From Anticarsia gemmatalis (Eukaryota; Arthropoda; Insecta; Lepidoptera; Erebidae): DNA of 64,000 bases. Location of the stretch: positions 7,378,001 to 7,442,000 of the forward strand of contig NC_134767.1 in NCBI RefSeq assembly GCF_050436995.1. The letters run 5' to 3'. The notes beneath the pieces were generated by a model. The model ran no database searches, was not told the DNA's origin, and saw nothing but the letters and a program-made list of their open reading frames with translations. Of the stretch, positions 47,013 to 61,300 are shown one piece after another. The translations under genes and the position numbers were made by a program. The stretch's first letter is position 1. Each line of letters begins with the position of its first letter.

Positions 47013-48996
47013 TTTAATAGAATACCGATATATTTGTGATCACTGTCATACAGAGATGAAATAGATACTGAAGGGATCCTAATCATAACTACATTGAAAA
47101 TAAAACCTCGTATAATGGCAAGTGATTGTCAAACATGCGACGCCGCCTCGATGTCACCTTGTGGTAGAGTGACTATAAAATGTAGATAGTAAGAGAAAAG
47201 GTTTTCTTAGAGGTAACTTAAAGGTGAGACACGTTTAACTACTAATATTGGCTAAACCATTGCCCACAAAACAAACAAAAACCTGCTGCTAGATTTAACA
47301 TATTTAGTAGTCTTTAAAAACATTATTTTTAAATTAAGCATAATTAGACTTATGCATACTTTGTTGTTCACGCAGTTTCACGATAAACACATTCTCGGTT
47401 CGAACATAATGTCAGTAATTATTTTATATTTGCGTTGTCATTATTTTAACCATACACAGATCAATAACCCCAAAATACAAAATAAATTTTTAGTCACAAC
47501 AACTATTTATTGCGCAAAGTCAAAATGAGACAAAATGATCTCAAATCCGCCATTTTAGTCCCACTACTGGCTGCATAGAAACGGTTTACAAGCAACTTGT
47601 TTGTTTTCAGTTCCAAGTTCAAATTGTTTCGTGTAACTTACACTTTTAAACAATGAACGAAATTGAATTAAAGCTTCTTTGTAACGTTCTATGTTCAAAG
47701 ATATTAAGATTATTAGTTAAGTTTGTACAAGTTTTTGAGGGGGAAATTAATGAGCTGAGTTTTAGAATTGATTAGTGTCTATTAAGTTCAATAATAATTG
47801 TAGATACAGAAGTAATAGTAATTCGTTTTGAAGCAAGAAGTAACTTCAAAAAAGAAAATAATATGATTGTTTTTAAATCGCTGATTTGGTTCATTTACAT
47901 GTTTTTTAAACTTCAATCTTATTTACACAAAAGTTTGGAAATAAACTATATGTGCAGGAATAAAAGTATCTAAGCCTCATTGTTCACTAAAGAAGACAAT
48001 CTCTATCAATTATTTCAGACATAATTTTCTATGACTATTCAGTCTGCATACGTATTATTGTAATGCAAAAAGCCCTAAATACAATCACAAACAAAAACAT
48101 CATTTGTCATAATTGCATTCATAACCAAACCCCACGCAAATGTAAAAATAAAAGGAGAAACGGAACGCAACACATTGTTTTTAAAATACGACAGATTCAA
48201 TCAAATCGTAACAAAACAAGAGGAGTACCGCCAACTGTCGACTTTCAAAAAACGAACGTCACAACACTAACAATGCGGTTCAAATATGACAGATGTCAGA
48301 TTTGCGCGCCCCGATTGGCTACGAACGCCCCCGAATGGTTCCGGAGAAACCCGAAGTACGTTTAAATGTTATTCCATTTTATCCCGCTGTTTGCAACATT
48401 GGATTGTCCGTGATTTAATTATTTCGTGTTCGTGTGACGTCTTTTGACTTTAATCGAGTGACAAATTGACTTTGTGATATTATTTTAGTAATTGGTGTAT
48501 TTTTTATGCCATATGGCGTTGAAATGACGAGATGTGTTTATTATTTTTTATTGTAATGGTCGATTAATTTGCAAGATAGGTACAGAAATAAGTTTTATTA
48601 AAGAAAATAGTTTCAAACACAGTTTTCGGGTCTTTCAGAGTCTCCAAATAATTTGTTTTTAAACTGCGGTATTAGTTTTCTACAGTACAATTATTTTGAT
48701 CAAAAAGTCTTTTAGCGTATAGACTACGTGAAAATACGAAATACATAAATTAGAACCTAACACTAATTACCCTAGTAACTGCTAACTAAAGAGCGAAATA
48801 ATCACAAAAATAATCCCAGTATAAATTATTACAGAACAATGCGATAAACCAAAAATAACAGTGGAGTTATTTCGTGAGCGTGTACATTCCAGCTCACAAG
48901 TGCACGGGACCTAATTAAATTAAAATTAATCGCTTTCATAAACAAGGTCTCCTGGCTTAACGTTCACAGTTGAACAAATTTAATTTTTATGTCGAA
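47013..48996. other. Presumed Rx intron or upstream DNA
   Basis: Mostly AT-rich. A patch at about 48220-48365 is CpG-rich, with a CCAAT-type ATTGG and the segment CGCCCCCGAATGGTTCCGGA. It forms the end of a 100-codon frame I do not accept as coding. A regulatory or promoter-like role is possible but unsupported by a TATA or exon signal. Confidence 0.35.
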
Positions 48997-49243
48997 CTAG
49001 CTGACTCGCGCTGCTTTGCTTGCGTCACAAAAGAGAGAACCGGTCATAATTTTCCCCGTTTTTGAAACATTTGTTACTGGTGCTCTGCTTCTATTGGTTT
49101 TAGCGTGATGATATATAGCCTATAGCCTTTTTTAATACATAGGCTATCCACCAGTATAGTATTTATTAAATTTACATTAGTAGTTCCTGAGATTAGCGCG
49201 TTCAAACAAACAAACTCAACAATTTTATAATATTAGTATAGAT
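48997..49243 (+). mobile_element. Interspersed repeat with (CAAA)n and TATAATATTA tail, copy 4
   Basis: CTAGCTGACTCGCGCTGCTT head, AAAAGAGAGAACCGGTCAT, TTAGCGCGTTCAAACAAACA and TTATAATATTAGTATAGAT tail. All four copies in the window point the same way. Confidence 0.8.
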
Positions 49244-51881
49244 GAGGGCGAGATAGGGGGTGAGGTAGGTCTACAGCGGGTGGAGGGTAGGGGTATGAAT
49301 TAACGTGTTATTGGGGTGAAATTAAAGCGGTTAAACTGTTCGTGCTTAGAATTGTTCAGCTAATTGGTCCCGCGACACACGCTTTGTAGACGAAGGTGGT
49401 GAGAGTCGGTTTTCAGTGTGTCTTGGTTGTAGAACTGTGTTTTTTGTATAATTATAATCTCGTCTTAAGTAAGTTATGTGTAAGTCTTAGAAACGGAATT
49501 CTTTTAAACTAATTTATTAGTAAACAGAAACTCGAAAGTTATAGTATTGTCTTAAACTAACAGCGATGAAAAATCTTACGAAGTAAACCTTCTAAAAACA
49601 CTGTTTTTTTTTTAAGAAGTTTATATTCTAAATTATAGATTGAAGTGTGCTTATGTGTATACCAATGGGCAACAAATATGTCTGGAAATGGATTTTATAA
49701 TAGGGATATGATAGAAAAATATTAGTATTACATAAAATACTGAAATTTAATCATTTTGACCATATCCCAGTACAAAAATTCACACACCTAAATTCTCTCC
49801 AAAATAAAACTTCCAAAGGTGGTGCGAACAGCTCTATACAATTCTAAGCAAAGGTGCGCGTGCCAGCGCGAGGCAATACATCACCTAAATTATGTTTGAG
49901 AGGCACAAACTAAAGGAGCTATGTACGCGACTGTACGCGACTGTACACTAGCGACATCTATCTGTGAAATATTAAGTGAATTCGGCTCACACTTATATGA
50001 CAAGGAGTTTTATATTGGCCTGGACTTTTTCTACTGCTGTCTACGGGCCAGGTGTTAAATCTTTTTAAATATGAAAGTTCTAGAAGGTATAATTTTTGAT
50101 TGCGTAACGTCCAGCTGGACTTTATTCTGAATTCAATAATGATCAGCAAGATTGCTTTAACGTAAAGGAAGAAAAAAATAAGTATTTTGGCGTTTCAATA
50201 GTAGTCAACTAAGCTACAATAGTCTCCACAGATTTTCGTAAATCCTGAAAGACCAGTTTGGTGAAATTGTTTAATTTTTGTTAAGGATAATATTAAAATA
50301 TTGATAAAGTAAAATAAATCACCGTTCTAATCACCTGATCACGCCAAATTACCGCCAGATTTTTTTATCACAACAAAACTCTCTACATCCGATCTCGAAC
50401 ATGAGTCTTGGGCTTATTAAATCGGAAGCGTACGAATAAGGCTGTACATCCTCGTGCAGGTGAGAGGGGGGAGGGGGAGGGGGGCGCAACTGACACTTCC
50501 TGAGGGTAACGAGATCGGTACCGCTTATTTGTGTACCAACACACCTCTGACACTGAATTTGCTATGTATTCTGTGATATGAAGTTTCTGAGCAGGATTTT
50601 TGTGGGTAGTGTTACTGATTTTGATCTTGAGATGAAATAGATCCGGATTATTGGTGCAGTGTCTTTATTTATTCCAATGGTTGGACAAGATTTTCTTTAT
50701 TAAGACCGAACAAAAAATGAAACGAATGAGTAAAATCCTAGTGAAACAATTGTAGTGTTTATTGCAGAAGTATGATTATTAGGTATCTTCTTTTATGGTT
50801 ATTGTAGTAAGTTTAGCACAATTACTGTCGCCAATAGGAAAGAAGGAAGTTCTTTATTTCTCGATCTGGCTTTACGTGTTGCAAGTCCAGAAAAACAGTA
50901 CAAAAAAATAAATTTCATTTCGATCCTCTAAAAAAGAGAGTTGGAAAGACTTACCGGGAGGCAGACTATGTATTTTTGCATTTTTTTTCTTAACCGGATT
51001 CCTTCTATTTGTACAATTGTCCGCATCGGGCCGTCACATCAAAAATATCGTTTTTCTCGTCACCTGTCACTATCAATAACAAGTTGACGTTCAAAACAAA
51101 GAAAAATTGAAAAAGAATGGACAGCGCTGTTGCCGTGGATTGTAAAAATTCGACAGTGCGGTGTTGAATATTCTACGGCAGAATAAAACAATAAAGAGTT
51201 ATTCAAAAGGAGATTTTACGTTATACGAATCACCATCTTCTGTGATAGTCAAAGAAGTCATATAATAACTCTTATAAAAAAAAAACTTGTCCTTGACCGG
51301 CTTCAATATTTTAACTGCCAAATATTATTTTCTAACAGAACAAAGGAAAGCTGTATTTTACTCCACTCGACAATTCACTTTAGGACTTACAATCTGGAGT
51401 CATATTAGCGCTAAATGCAACCTGAATTCGAACACAACTGCGTTGATGCACAAACTATAGCACTATCAATAGACGAGAAAGATGAACGGAAACATTATCA
51501 ACTCAACTGCCAATTGTATCTATCCTACATCTATCTCACTCTATCACTAGACAAAACCACTAATTCCATCTCTATTAACCCAGCAGTAGCGTAAAACAAA
51601 CGTTGTACCAATACTAAACGCTCAATTTATCTTTAGTGTGCGCGAGTGTACGTAGGCGGCACGCTAATCGAATTGTCTAGTTAACGACCAATGGCGGCCC
51701 ACCGCTCGCTGTGCGCGACTGTACATCTTTATGTTTGGATTCACTTGTGTATGTGTATGTACTTTAACTAACTATTGTTGGGTTTTGTTAAGTTTCATGT
51801 GGTTTAAGTGAGCTGTTAACCTAGTGTAAGTTTTTCATGAATTGACTATGCGTTTGTGTTTATGTCAAATTACGCTATATG
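49244..51881. other. Presumed Rx intron or upstream DNA
   Basis: Two purine-rich GC patches at 49244-49296 and 50462-50485. CTGTACGCGAC is repeated in tandem at about 49928-49950. A GC-rich patch lies at 51640-51725. No exon recognised on either strand. Confidence 0.4.
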
Positions 51882-52004
51882 CTCTTACCCCCGATTTCTG
51901 AGGTATATTTAGCGGTGGTTTATCTATTCAATAGCGTTGAAACTCATACAAAAAAACGCTATTGAATACATAAACTAAATGTACTCAGAAAACGGGGGTT
52001 AGAG
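51882..52004. mobile_element. 123-bp foldback element
   Basis: Left arm CTCTTACCCCCGATTTCTGA (51882) pairs with the right arm ending TCAGAAAACGGGGGTTAGAG (52004). A second, inner pair of arms contains ATTCAATAGCG and CGCTATTGAAT. Nearly the whole element can fold into one hairpin. No clear target duplication is seen. It is a small non-autonomous DNA transposon of foldback or MITE type. Confidence 0.75.
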
Positions 52005-52060
52005 ATCAAAAAATCTCTATACAAATTTTAAATTTGATGTAAAAGTAAGGCTTGCTTCAG

Positions 52061-52113
52061 ACATATTCGGTTCGGCATAAATCGGCCTAGCTGGGCGGCA
52101 AAACCGAATATGT
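52061..52113. repeat. Short perfect inverted repeat
   Basis: ACATATTCGGTT (52061-52072) and AACCGAATATGT (52102-52113) pair perfectly around a GC-rich loop of 29 bases. It may be a minimal MITE or the remains of one, 57 bp from the foldback element. Confidence 0.55.
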
Positions 52114-55100
52114 GTAGACAAATCCAATCGGCACAAGCTAAACAATTGAGTCGAGTCGATTTTATTATTTGATAAATATTGCTGAACCGAGCAATATTTA
52201 TAGAGCCTTATAAGTTTAATTAATAATGAATTTAAACTAGAGACGCTAAATTTAGTAAGATGTTTTGTGTACATAAAAGACCCATTAAGGTGCTAGCAAC
52301 ATTTTGATAATGCCTATTAACACTCTAGATTGTTCTTAGTACCTACTTAACCTGTCCTGTACAGGGCGTCCTGTACAATCGAATCTGAAAACGGATTATT
52401 AAGTTTAAGAAGGATTTTAGTATGTAAATAGTAAATTCTGTTTGTGTTTTGACTCAAAATCAGGAAAGATTATTTTTAATATTCCTAGACTGTCTCACTG
52501 CTGGCCAAGGTTCTCTTCCCAGCCTGGGAAGCGTTAGGCCTAGAGTCCACCATGGTGTCAGAGACCGGGTAGCGAAAAATCTTAACATTTTAATATAACA
52601 GGTAGGTATGCTATCTACCATAAAAACTTATCGTGGAGCAATGGGTAAAGTTTTATGTTATAAAGATACTGGATTCTTTATCAAACAACTGTGAACTTAA
52701 CAACATCCAAAATTGTTCTTACACAAATCAAGTAGGTATCGAGCATCATCGATCGTAGATACTTTATTTACACTACAAACGAAATTGACTTCATCCCCTC
52801 TCTCGCTCTGGCACCCTACACAAACACGAATAAAAAGTATTTCAGCTTCTTTCGTTACGAAGACAACAACAGAGAAAGCACATACGAGCACCTCATACGA
52901 GTGAGCGAGACAAAACACATCGCCATCTTAGATGCAGCCCGTGGACCAGAAGTTAGCCAATAACCTGCTTTGTTGTTACCAAAAGAGCTTAAATAACGCA
53001 CAATTGACGTTGGAAATTAGACTGTATGTTGTTAGCGTTAAAGTTGAATTTCCTTTGGGGTGAAATTAATAATAATGTTGGGAAGTTCTTAGGGTGAATA
53101 CGTGAGGAAAATAACGATGGCGTGCCTTTGATGGCTTCTATTGTGATGATGTCTGGTTTTGAAGTGGTCTCTAATATAATAAGACCTATTTATTAAGTTG
53201 GAATTGTTTCGTTTTGTTTGTTTAGGGGTTGGAAGCCAATTATGGGGGTTGGGGGATGGTTCTTCTTTTGTGAAAGTGATAGCTTAGGTAATGGAAGGTT
53301 TAGGTATGTAATTATTGTGTTCGTAACAGTTCTGTTAGTTTTTTGTGGTGCTGACTTTGATCTAATGAGCTTTGTAAAGAAAAAATCTATCTGGTTATAT
53401 TAAAAAAAACAAAAGGCTTAATTTTATTTTAAGATATTCTACGTCATATTACACAAACGGAACGTATCTGTTCTTAAAATTTTGTTTCTGCCTGTATATT
53501 AGTAGAGATGCTATACAGCTCTATTTAGGAACTAGGTTTATCAATAAATGTAACGCCTTACAACAAAATATTTGGCCCACATCATTTTAGAAAACACGAC
53601 ACTATTACAAATTGTTTTGGAAAAAGGCTACAGGTTGAAAATTAAAATATTTTTTTTTAAATTCAGCGAAAAATATGATAGCTTGTCTAGCATCAATTGT
53701 ACCAAAATATTGATCAATTAAAATTATTTGTATAACAAAAAACCATAGTATTTAACACAAAAACTGTAACAAAACAGAATCATGTACAGCCGCGCACAAA
53801 AGCTCTAACATCGCATCACAAGGTACAGTCGAGCCCAAAAACATCAATCACTCAAACTGAGTTAATCCACAACTAAATTAACTCGTGGCAAACAAGCGTA
53901 CCCTTAACAAAACTTACTACATAGAAAAATAAACTCTATTTCACACATATAAAGCCCATTTTCACTTGACCTAATAAAGAAAGTTGTGATCCAATTCTCG
54001 ACTTTATTACTTAGGTATTACGATAGAAAATTGAATGTAACGAAACATTTATCTCTTGATTTTGTTCTATCTTCACATCATTTAGTTCAGTGGTATATCT
54101 AAAAGGCTTAACCGCCATGGTTCGAGGTAAATTAAGCTTTATTGTTCAAGTGATAGAGTTGATTTCGGCTTGTGTTGTTTAGATTCAGCGGGATGGGATG
54201 GAGTTTTATTTCATTCATTAGAGATATATTTAAGAGCTATTAACGCGTAAATAACCATTTCTTTTGTTACAACCGCAATGTAGTTTTTGTTTTAAATTTT
54301 ATGGTTGAATTTTCCTGAATAGTTAGCCAGAAAATTACATAAATAGGTACCATGATATGCTGTAAATTATAGATAGCTTGAATCTGAACAAAATAATATG
54401 TGAATTCATTACGTATTGGTGAGACGGATAAAATATATACGTACAGTTGCGACCTAAAATATAATGATAACTGTACTCATACCGCATTTTTTTTCAAAAC
54501 TATCTTACAAAAGTATATATTATAAAACCTAGACAAGTTTATTACTGTTTTCACACATATAATACTAACTTAGAAAATATGATTGTATGTTTAAAATAGT
54601 GACCACACTATAACAAATTAATACTAACAGAACCTTCTCAACAAGAAAAAAACCTTCAAAGAACCATCAACATCCGTACAAATTTAATATAACTTCTACA
54701 AACAAAATATATTGCATAACGCATCTTAAACGGCGGGTAAACTCCGTTTAAACGCCGTGAACTCGCGTGGGGGGATTCCCCTCTGTTTATACGAGTGCGC
54801 CCGACTACTTAATAACGACTTATTTATTTGCACAAAAGATCGCAGCTAGTAATTGCGTGGACGATAATAGGAGCACTATTAACTGATGCACGTGTCACTA
54901 TTGAGCTCGTGTTTGTTGAGCAGTTGCTGTTTGATTTCTGAGTTTGTTTCCTTCAAACGTAGGTCTTATATTTAATGTGAGTATTTTTCCTTTAAAAGTT
55001 CGGTTTATTGAGTAAGTCGTTAGTGTTTGAGATCGCGATTCTTTGATTTTAAGTCTCTACCTTTTAAAAGTTCCGTAAAGAGAAGCAAATTTCTTGAGTT

Positions 55101-58100
55101 TGATAATGGAGTTTACAAAATATAAATTCATGTAGCGATTTTTGTTGCTGAGTGTGCTTTTTGTACACAAATATCTTCTTTTAAAAGGAATAGCTGTACT
55201 GTTATGAAGTTTACTAACGGTTACATTGCTTCTTTCAACCATAAAACTAACTATTTTATCTAGCGTTCCGTAGTATTTCCTGCACTTTTATAAAATCGTC
55301 AAAAAATACAATTGAAATGGTTTATTCAACTGTATCTATTTAACGTTATTGAAATGAACAATGCGTATTATGTGTAACAGTTATAGAAAATCAACACTAT
55401 AACAAACAAGTGAAAACATTCAAATATAACTTTATTCAAAGAACTAATATCGTAATTGACAAGGACATTGTGAAAACTCACCCCCGTACGCAAATCAGGT
55501 ACAACGAAATTGGTTTTTAATAAAATTTCACCACGTTCGAAAGCAATTACAGTATTAAGTAAATTATAAAAGGTTGTGGTACGCGAGCATGATTAATTGT
55601 TGGAACAACGATTTTATAGAATACCGAATGAATGAACATAAAAAAGGCGAAATCAATCGAAAACAAATTACTTACGGGGCGCGGGCAAATTGAGTCGTTT
55701 GTAGTGGTACCATATATTATAGAGAATGTTGGACGTACCAATTATAGGTTTTTATTACTCTATCTGTTTATTTTTGTTGATAAATAGTCACACAATTTAT
55801 GGAGAATTTTAAAATTTATTTATGTGAAGCCAGTGAAAATAGTTTGAAAATTTAGTCTTACACTGAAAATTGGTGAATTGAATCAGACGAAAACCAACAA
55901 ATAGCAAATCTAACCACTTTGCTAGCGATAGATTTTCATTCTTTGATTGCAAAAATTATATTATATATAGATTTTTATTCTTGTAAAAAAGTAAATACTA
56001 CTGTAGTCCTACTGTAATTTGACAAAGTTACGCTAAGAACACCTATGTACAAGTAAATGCATTCGTCTTTGCACAAAATTAAACACATCGTTTTTCAGAA
56101 CCAAAAAGCTTAACATTTTCCCAACTCACTTATAGCAAGACCCTGTCAGAATTTCACCCAAAAAAATTCTTCCCAATCAAGAAACATGGTCACACTAGTC
56201 GTTAGCAACATTCAACATTGTTGCGTGGACGACATCGTCGCAACACTCGCAATCGAATCAACTTTGTAGAGTTAAATTAATTACAGCGATGAGCGTAAGC
56301 GACAACGATTTGCGGTACCGACATGTTTTCAAATTGTTCCTTCTTTTAGAAGCGAGGTTATTAATTGTTTGTGTACTTTTATGGGTTGGTTTTTGGTGAT
56401 TGTTTTTGTGTAACAATGTTGGTGGGACACGTGAGATATGATGTTTAATGCAGTTTTTGTGCAAATAAACATCGTAACGTCTGTATTTATTTTATTACGA
56501 GTGCCAATTAGTTACAATTAATAAAGTCTTTCAAATAAAAAAATATTTAATTGTTCAAGAATTTTCGATTATCTATAGTTTACTTTGAAGCTTAGAAATA
56601 TTGAATTATGGGCGCCCACTATTCTGTTTTAAAGAGATTTCAGCAATTAAAAGTTTTTAAGAGATTTCATTCACCCATGATCACTAATTTGAAGTTAAAT
56701 TCAACTAAAAAGCCCTTCAAAAATCAACCACAGAAAAAACATATCAAATCTCAAATTAGCTGTAATAGTAATGCAAAAACGTGACACAAACACGTTCCCA
56801 TTGTCTGTACGTTCTCACCACATTCACAACTAACTATTAGTCCCTCGCTCCTCGGTACAATACGACAATGTGACAATAGACTGCTATTACATACTAATTC
56901 GCTCATTTCACCCTTGTGACTGGAGTTCATTATTTTTGGGTTAGTATTTTTTTGTATTTGTATGATAATTTGTATGGATTGTTAAGTGTATTTTTCTTTT
57001 ATTTTATGGCTAACCTTATAATTTACAAGTTGTCAAAAAATCATCAAAAATAGTTTACAACAGGGTTTCGATACCCACTGATGAAAATATTTTTAATGCA
57101 CGTTTATTAAAACTTATAGTAAAAAAATTGTAACTAAGTCGTTTTGAGTTTAACTGTATTTTTTCGGGTAATAATTTTTTCAGTTGGAACAACAGTCCTG
57201 CAATTTTTTTACATGTGCTGGCATGAAAATCTGAAAGTATTTCAACAGACAAAGTTAGCATCGTAGTATGAATACATAGACCAAGATTAACGTTTGGAAA
57301 ACGGCAAATAAGTTTCAATATTTTGACCTACCTACGGTTGACTTCTCACCACGCAAATATCAAGCTAATTCACAATCACACAGAATTCGCAGCCGTATGA
57401 GTGACGCTAAATAATACAGTATCGTGTTTGTCGTCTGAGCTCGTGGCGGCCTCGTGTCGTTCACGTGTCGGGCACGTGACGTGTCGGTACACCCACCCTA
57501 TGGCTAATTTGACGGAACATTGCGAGAGTTGATGCGAAAAGAACTTAAAATCAGGGTTTGCAAATGATTGGTGTTCGGGAGATTGATAATTTCGATTGAT
57601 GGATGCATCATTTGAATACGCATGTTCAGTCTCTATCTCAATCTTTAAGATTCTATTTGTAGAACAGCAGTAGAAAAAAAAATATATAGAAAAGAGAGGA
57701 GAATAAAATTAATGTTTTTGTTTTGAATGCTTTATAACGAATTGATGATCATTATTTTTTTAAAGATTTATCTATTAGTTAACTTTGATTAAACTTTTGA
57801 CTGTTGAATGTTCTAGAAATTATAAGACGGTTACATAATTGGCAGAATCAAAGTATCCGTCCTAAATCTTCAACCTTTTACAATAAAATAAAATACTGAC
57901 AATCACTTCAATCTTTTTTGTTCCTCACAACGTTGAACCTACCCCTGTTCACCACCCTAATAACGTAACTGTTTACAAAGTGTCAAGTTACAGTTAGGGA
58001 GTATTATATGTAATTAATTTTTGAGTATTTTTGCGAGGTCACACGCAATTTGAGATGGTCCCTGAGGAATGTTTTAGAGAGAATTATTTAACAAATTGGT

Positions 58101-58147
58101 ATTTTATTTGACTGCAGTTTGAATTTATTTCAAACTTTCAGCTTCCG
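52114..58147. other. Presumed Rx intron or upstream DNA
   Basis: Contains a decayed family-A SINE fragment at 52485-52575 and paired E-boxes at 57462 and 57473. An ACGGCG..CGCCGT inverted pair followed by GGGGGATTCCCC lies at 54728-54783. Otherwise AT-rich; no exon seen. Confidence 0.4.
52485..52575 (-). mobile_element. tRNA-derived SINE (family A), decayed 3' fragment
   Basis: CTGTCTCACTGCTGGCCAAG, GTTCTCTTCCCAGCCTGGGA and AGTCCACCATGGTG follow family order on the opposite strand. Tail and head are lost. Confidence 0.6.
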
Positions 58148-58335
58148 CGTTTAGAGTAGTCTATACGACTGCAGATAATGAAGTCTCGTATTCGATTCTT
58201 GAGTCACGAGTGATATTTCTTTAGATTTTTCTCATTTACTTTGCTACACTGTCAGTTGTATCCCGAAGTTTGGTAATGCGTCCGGTATGGCGATAGATTC
58301 GCCCCCATTGCAATATTTGGGTGTCGTACGCCTTG
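58148..58335 (+). mobile_element. tRNA-like SINE (family C)
   Basis: GTTTAGAGTAGTCTATACGA and CTCGTATTCGATTCTTGAG hold A- and B-box positions. The body CCCGAAGTTTGGTAATGCG, TCCGGTATGGCGATAGATTC and GCCCCC is one I know from a tRNA-derived repeat common in moths. Moderately decayed; no target duplication found. Confidence 0.6.
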
Positions 58336-61300
58336 CTTGCATTTTTCGGAATTATACAAATTAGAATAGGGAAAACTGAACGAATTTAACGACATAATGA
58401 GTTTAAACTATGCTACTCATAGACGCTAAAAATTCTACATAATAATATAAAAAACATACTGAGCAACAAAAATACCTGTCCTTTCACTAAATACAAACAC
58501 GTCTACGCCGTAGCAAACTGCTACGAAACAGCTACGATTCAGATGGAACTCAACAAAAGACAATCGATTCATCGCCATTAAGTCCAATAAACACCGTTCA
58601 CTGGTTACGAAACAGCCATTATACAGCATGTTCACGTTTATGTAAGCTCAGTACATATGCGCTATACAGGGTGTAGTGAGGACTAATTAATTTATTGCGC
58701 TAATTTGCTTGGAGCAGGCTTTTGTTTTGCGCTCGCGTTAAGTGATATGGTTTTTGTTTTGAATTTTGATGGCTTTGTGTAAGATGGTAATTAGATTCTG
58801 TTTGTACGGTTAATGGGTGCTTAATGTTAAGTTTTATTAAGATTTACATTGTCGTTTAAGTGTAATTGTAAAGTATGTAGATAGAATGATTATATACCTA
58901 ATCGTATGTTATGGTAGTTTGAAAAGATTCAAGGCTTTATTCGCCTAAAAAATGACTGGATTTTTTATTTGAAGTAAATTTCTCCATTTAATAAAGTCTG
59001 AAATTATGCCCGTTAAAAGTTCTCTTTTTGGTCGGTTACAAAAAACCTTTGGTCGGCATATAAGTCTGCTTTACTTTAAAATATAACAAGCGCTATACAA
59101 AACTCATAAATCCAACAATATTTCAATTAAAGAATAACTCCAATACTATTAAAGTACCGTATAACTTTTCAATTCGCAATTCTTAATTAAAATTTGCGCC
59201 AACTCCGCCATACTTGTCTAGCTAAAAGGTTAATTTAGTATTTGTCAGCTCTGCTAATTGTGCTAAACGGTATAACCGCCAGTCAACCGACAAGCAAAAA
59301 GCCACTTTATAATTGAATCATAAGGTTGATTTTTGCCTGCGGTTCGTTATGTAAGCAACTTTTGAATTGCGTTAGGCTAGGCGGGGAATCTCTCGGATTA
59401 TTCTTATTAGAAGATTGAATGAGAGAGGCGGATTGTAATTACTCGAGTTTTGTTCTAATTGATGTAATTATGTTATTAAGTGATTATTTGTCTGGTTTAG
59501 GTGTTGAAATGGCAGATGAATTTGCGGTTTTGGTGATATATTTTTGAGGTTTTTAAATTCAGAGACGTAACAATGTCGGTTTTTCGACCAAAGTGCTAAG
59601 CTCACTTATACTAGTACCATAAAAAAGAACACACAATACAATCATGGTATATTCAAATGACGGAACAGTAAATATCTCTAGAGCGCGTCGCGACTCTGAA
59701 AACATGACAAATAGGGTGAAAATGAATAGTCTACGTTATAATACAGTATTCTACAAAGTTAATCAGTGATGAAACGCTAAAGTTCCTCGCCTTTTGTGGG
59801 TGAATGCAAAACAAAATATTTTATTAAAAATAACTTAGAAATCTTGAAATATAACATTTCCCTGCAAAATTCCGTTGAGGAAGAGACTCTACTACAACGA
59901 CAATATTTACCTACTTGAATATCATTCACAAACAAACTAATCCCACGGATTATTGAGTACTCATAGATCAAAAGGTAGCAATACACAATTTCAACGAAAA
60001 CCCAGATAACTTACAAAAAGCTGAGCGGCGGCTTTGCAATCACATCTTAGCGCCTTCGTCTCAAGTTCTTCGTAAATCTTCCAAAAGGACCGTCTTTATA
60101 ATGCACATTTAACACAAAATTAGCCGATGATACTTCTATTTTACAAAGGCACCGAGAACTTAATACGACTCAGCTTTGTATAGAGTTATAGACCCTAACG
60201 TCTCAGTGTCGGTTTCATATTTCAGAGAACATACAACGCATTTTCATCTCTATTTTGTAAGTACTGCGGTTGATATCCGCTTGATGGATATGACTGTGAA
60301 ACCGCGCTGTTCAATCTTATGAACAGAACGCAAATCAATCGATTTGCAACCTTATCTTCATGCTACTAAGGTAGATAATTCGTTGATACAGAAAGAAGTC
60401 TTGTCGAATCTTTCACCAAGCCGCCACTCGAAGCCGAATTCTAAAGTTCTCAATTCAAATAGTGTGTTCGAAATCTCTTTGCCGTTGGCTCATAGAAGAA
60501 TTGTGCAATTTTAAACCTTATCGACTTTGAAATAAGGTATATTAAGTAAAAAATATGAAATGTTCAATAGCAAAAGTATATTTGTATTTGTATTGAATTA
60601 TTTTGTCAAATTGGATGGATAATCCGCTTGTGCGCTTGCGCAAGCCGCCATTGAATTGTTGTAAAATGGCGCGAAAAGGAGACACTTCTATTGTTGTTTG
60701 TGCAGATGTTTGTTTGTAAAAGGCTAATTGCTATCGAAAGTGAGGCTTTACAGAGATTGTTGGACAATTTAATTGTTGAGTATTCCTTTTATGATTTGGT
60801 GAAGGATGAGTACCTACCTTTAAAAGGTAACAACCGAATCATAGAATTTAACGTAGTATAGAAAGTGGAAAAAACGGACTTGGGTGAATGTGTGGAATGA
60901 CTTATTAAATGTTATTTATTTACACATAATTATAATAGTTAAGCTAAAGATCTTTTGTCTTAACTCACTAATCTGAAAATCTAACAGTCGTATGAGATAG
61001 TCACACACTTGACAACTATTTAACTTCAGGATATGATCGACAGAGGTTGATAAATATTTATAAACGAGACTAACTGTAAACAGAAATACTGAAAAAATAA
61101 ACAAGCTTTTGAAGATGAATGCTCTACTACTTTTCACCGGCTTTTCTTTCGGGAAAGCCTGGCAAATACCAAACAGCAAAGTGTTTGCAAATCTAAAATC
61201 AATATTTTTATCGTTGTACCTTCCCACAAGTACAAACTCAATTAGTGATGTTTGCATTTATATCTAAAAATTTAATAATCTGGGTACTAACTGCAGACGT

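Noticed and set aside
48063..48365. 100-codon + strand frame rich in Asn, Lys and Arg
   Set aside because: Composition follows the local base content; no homology and no supporting signals.
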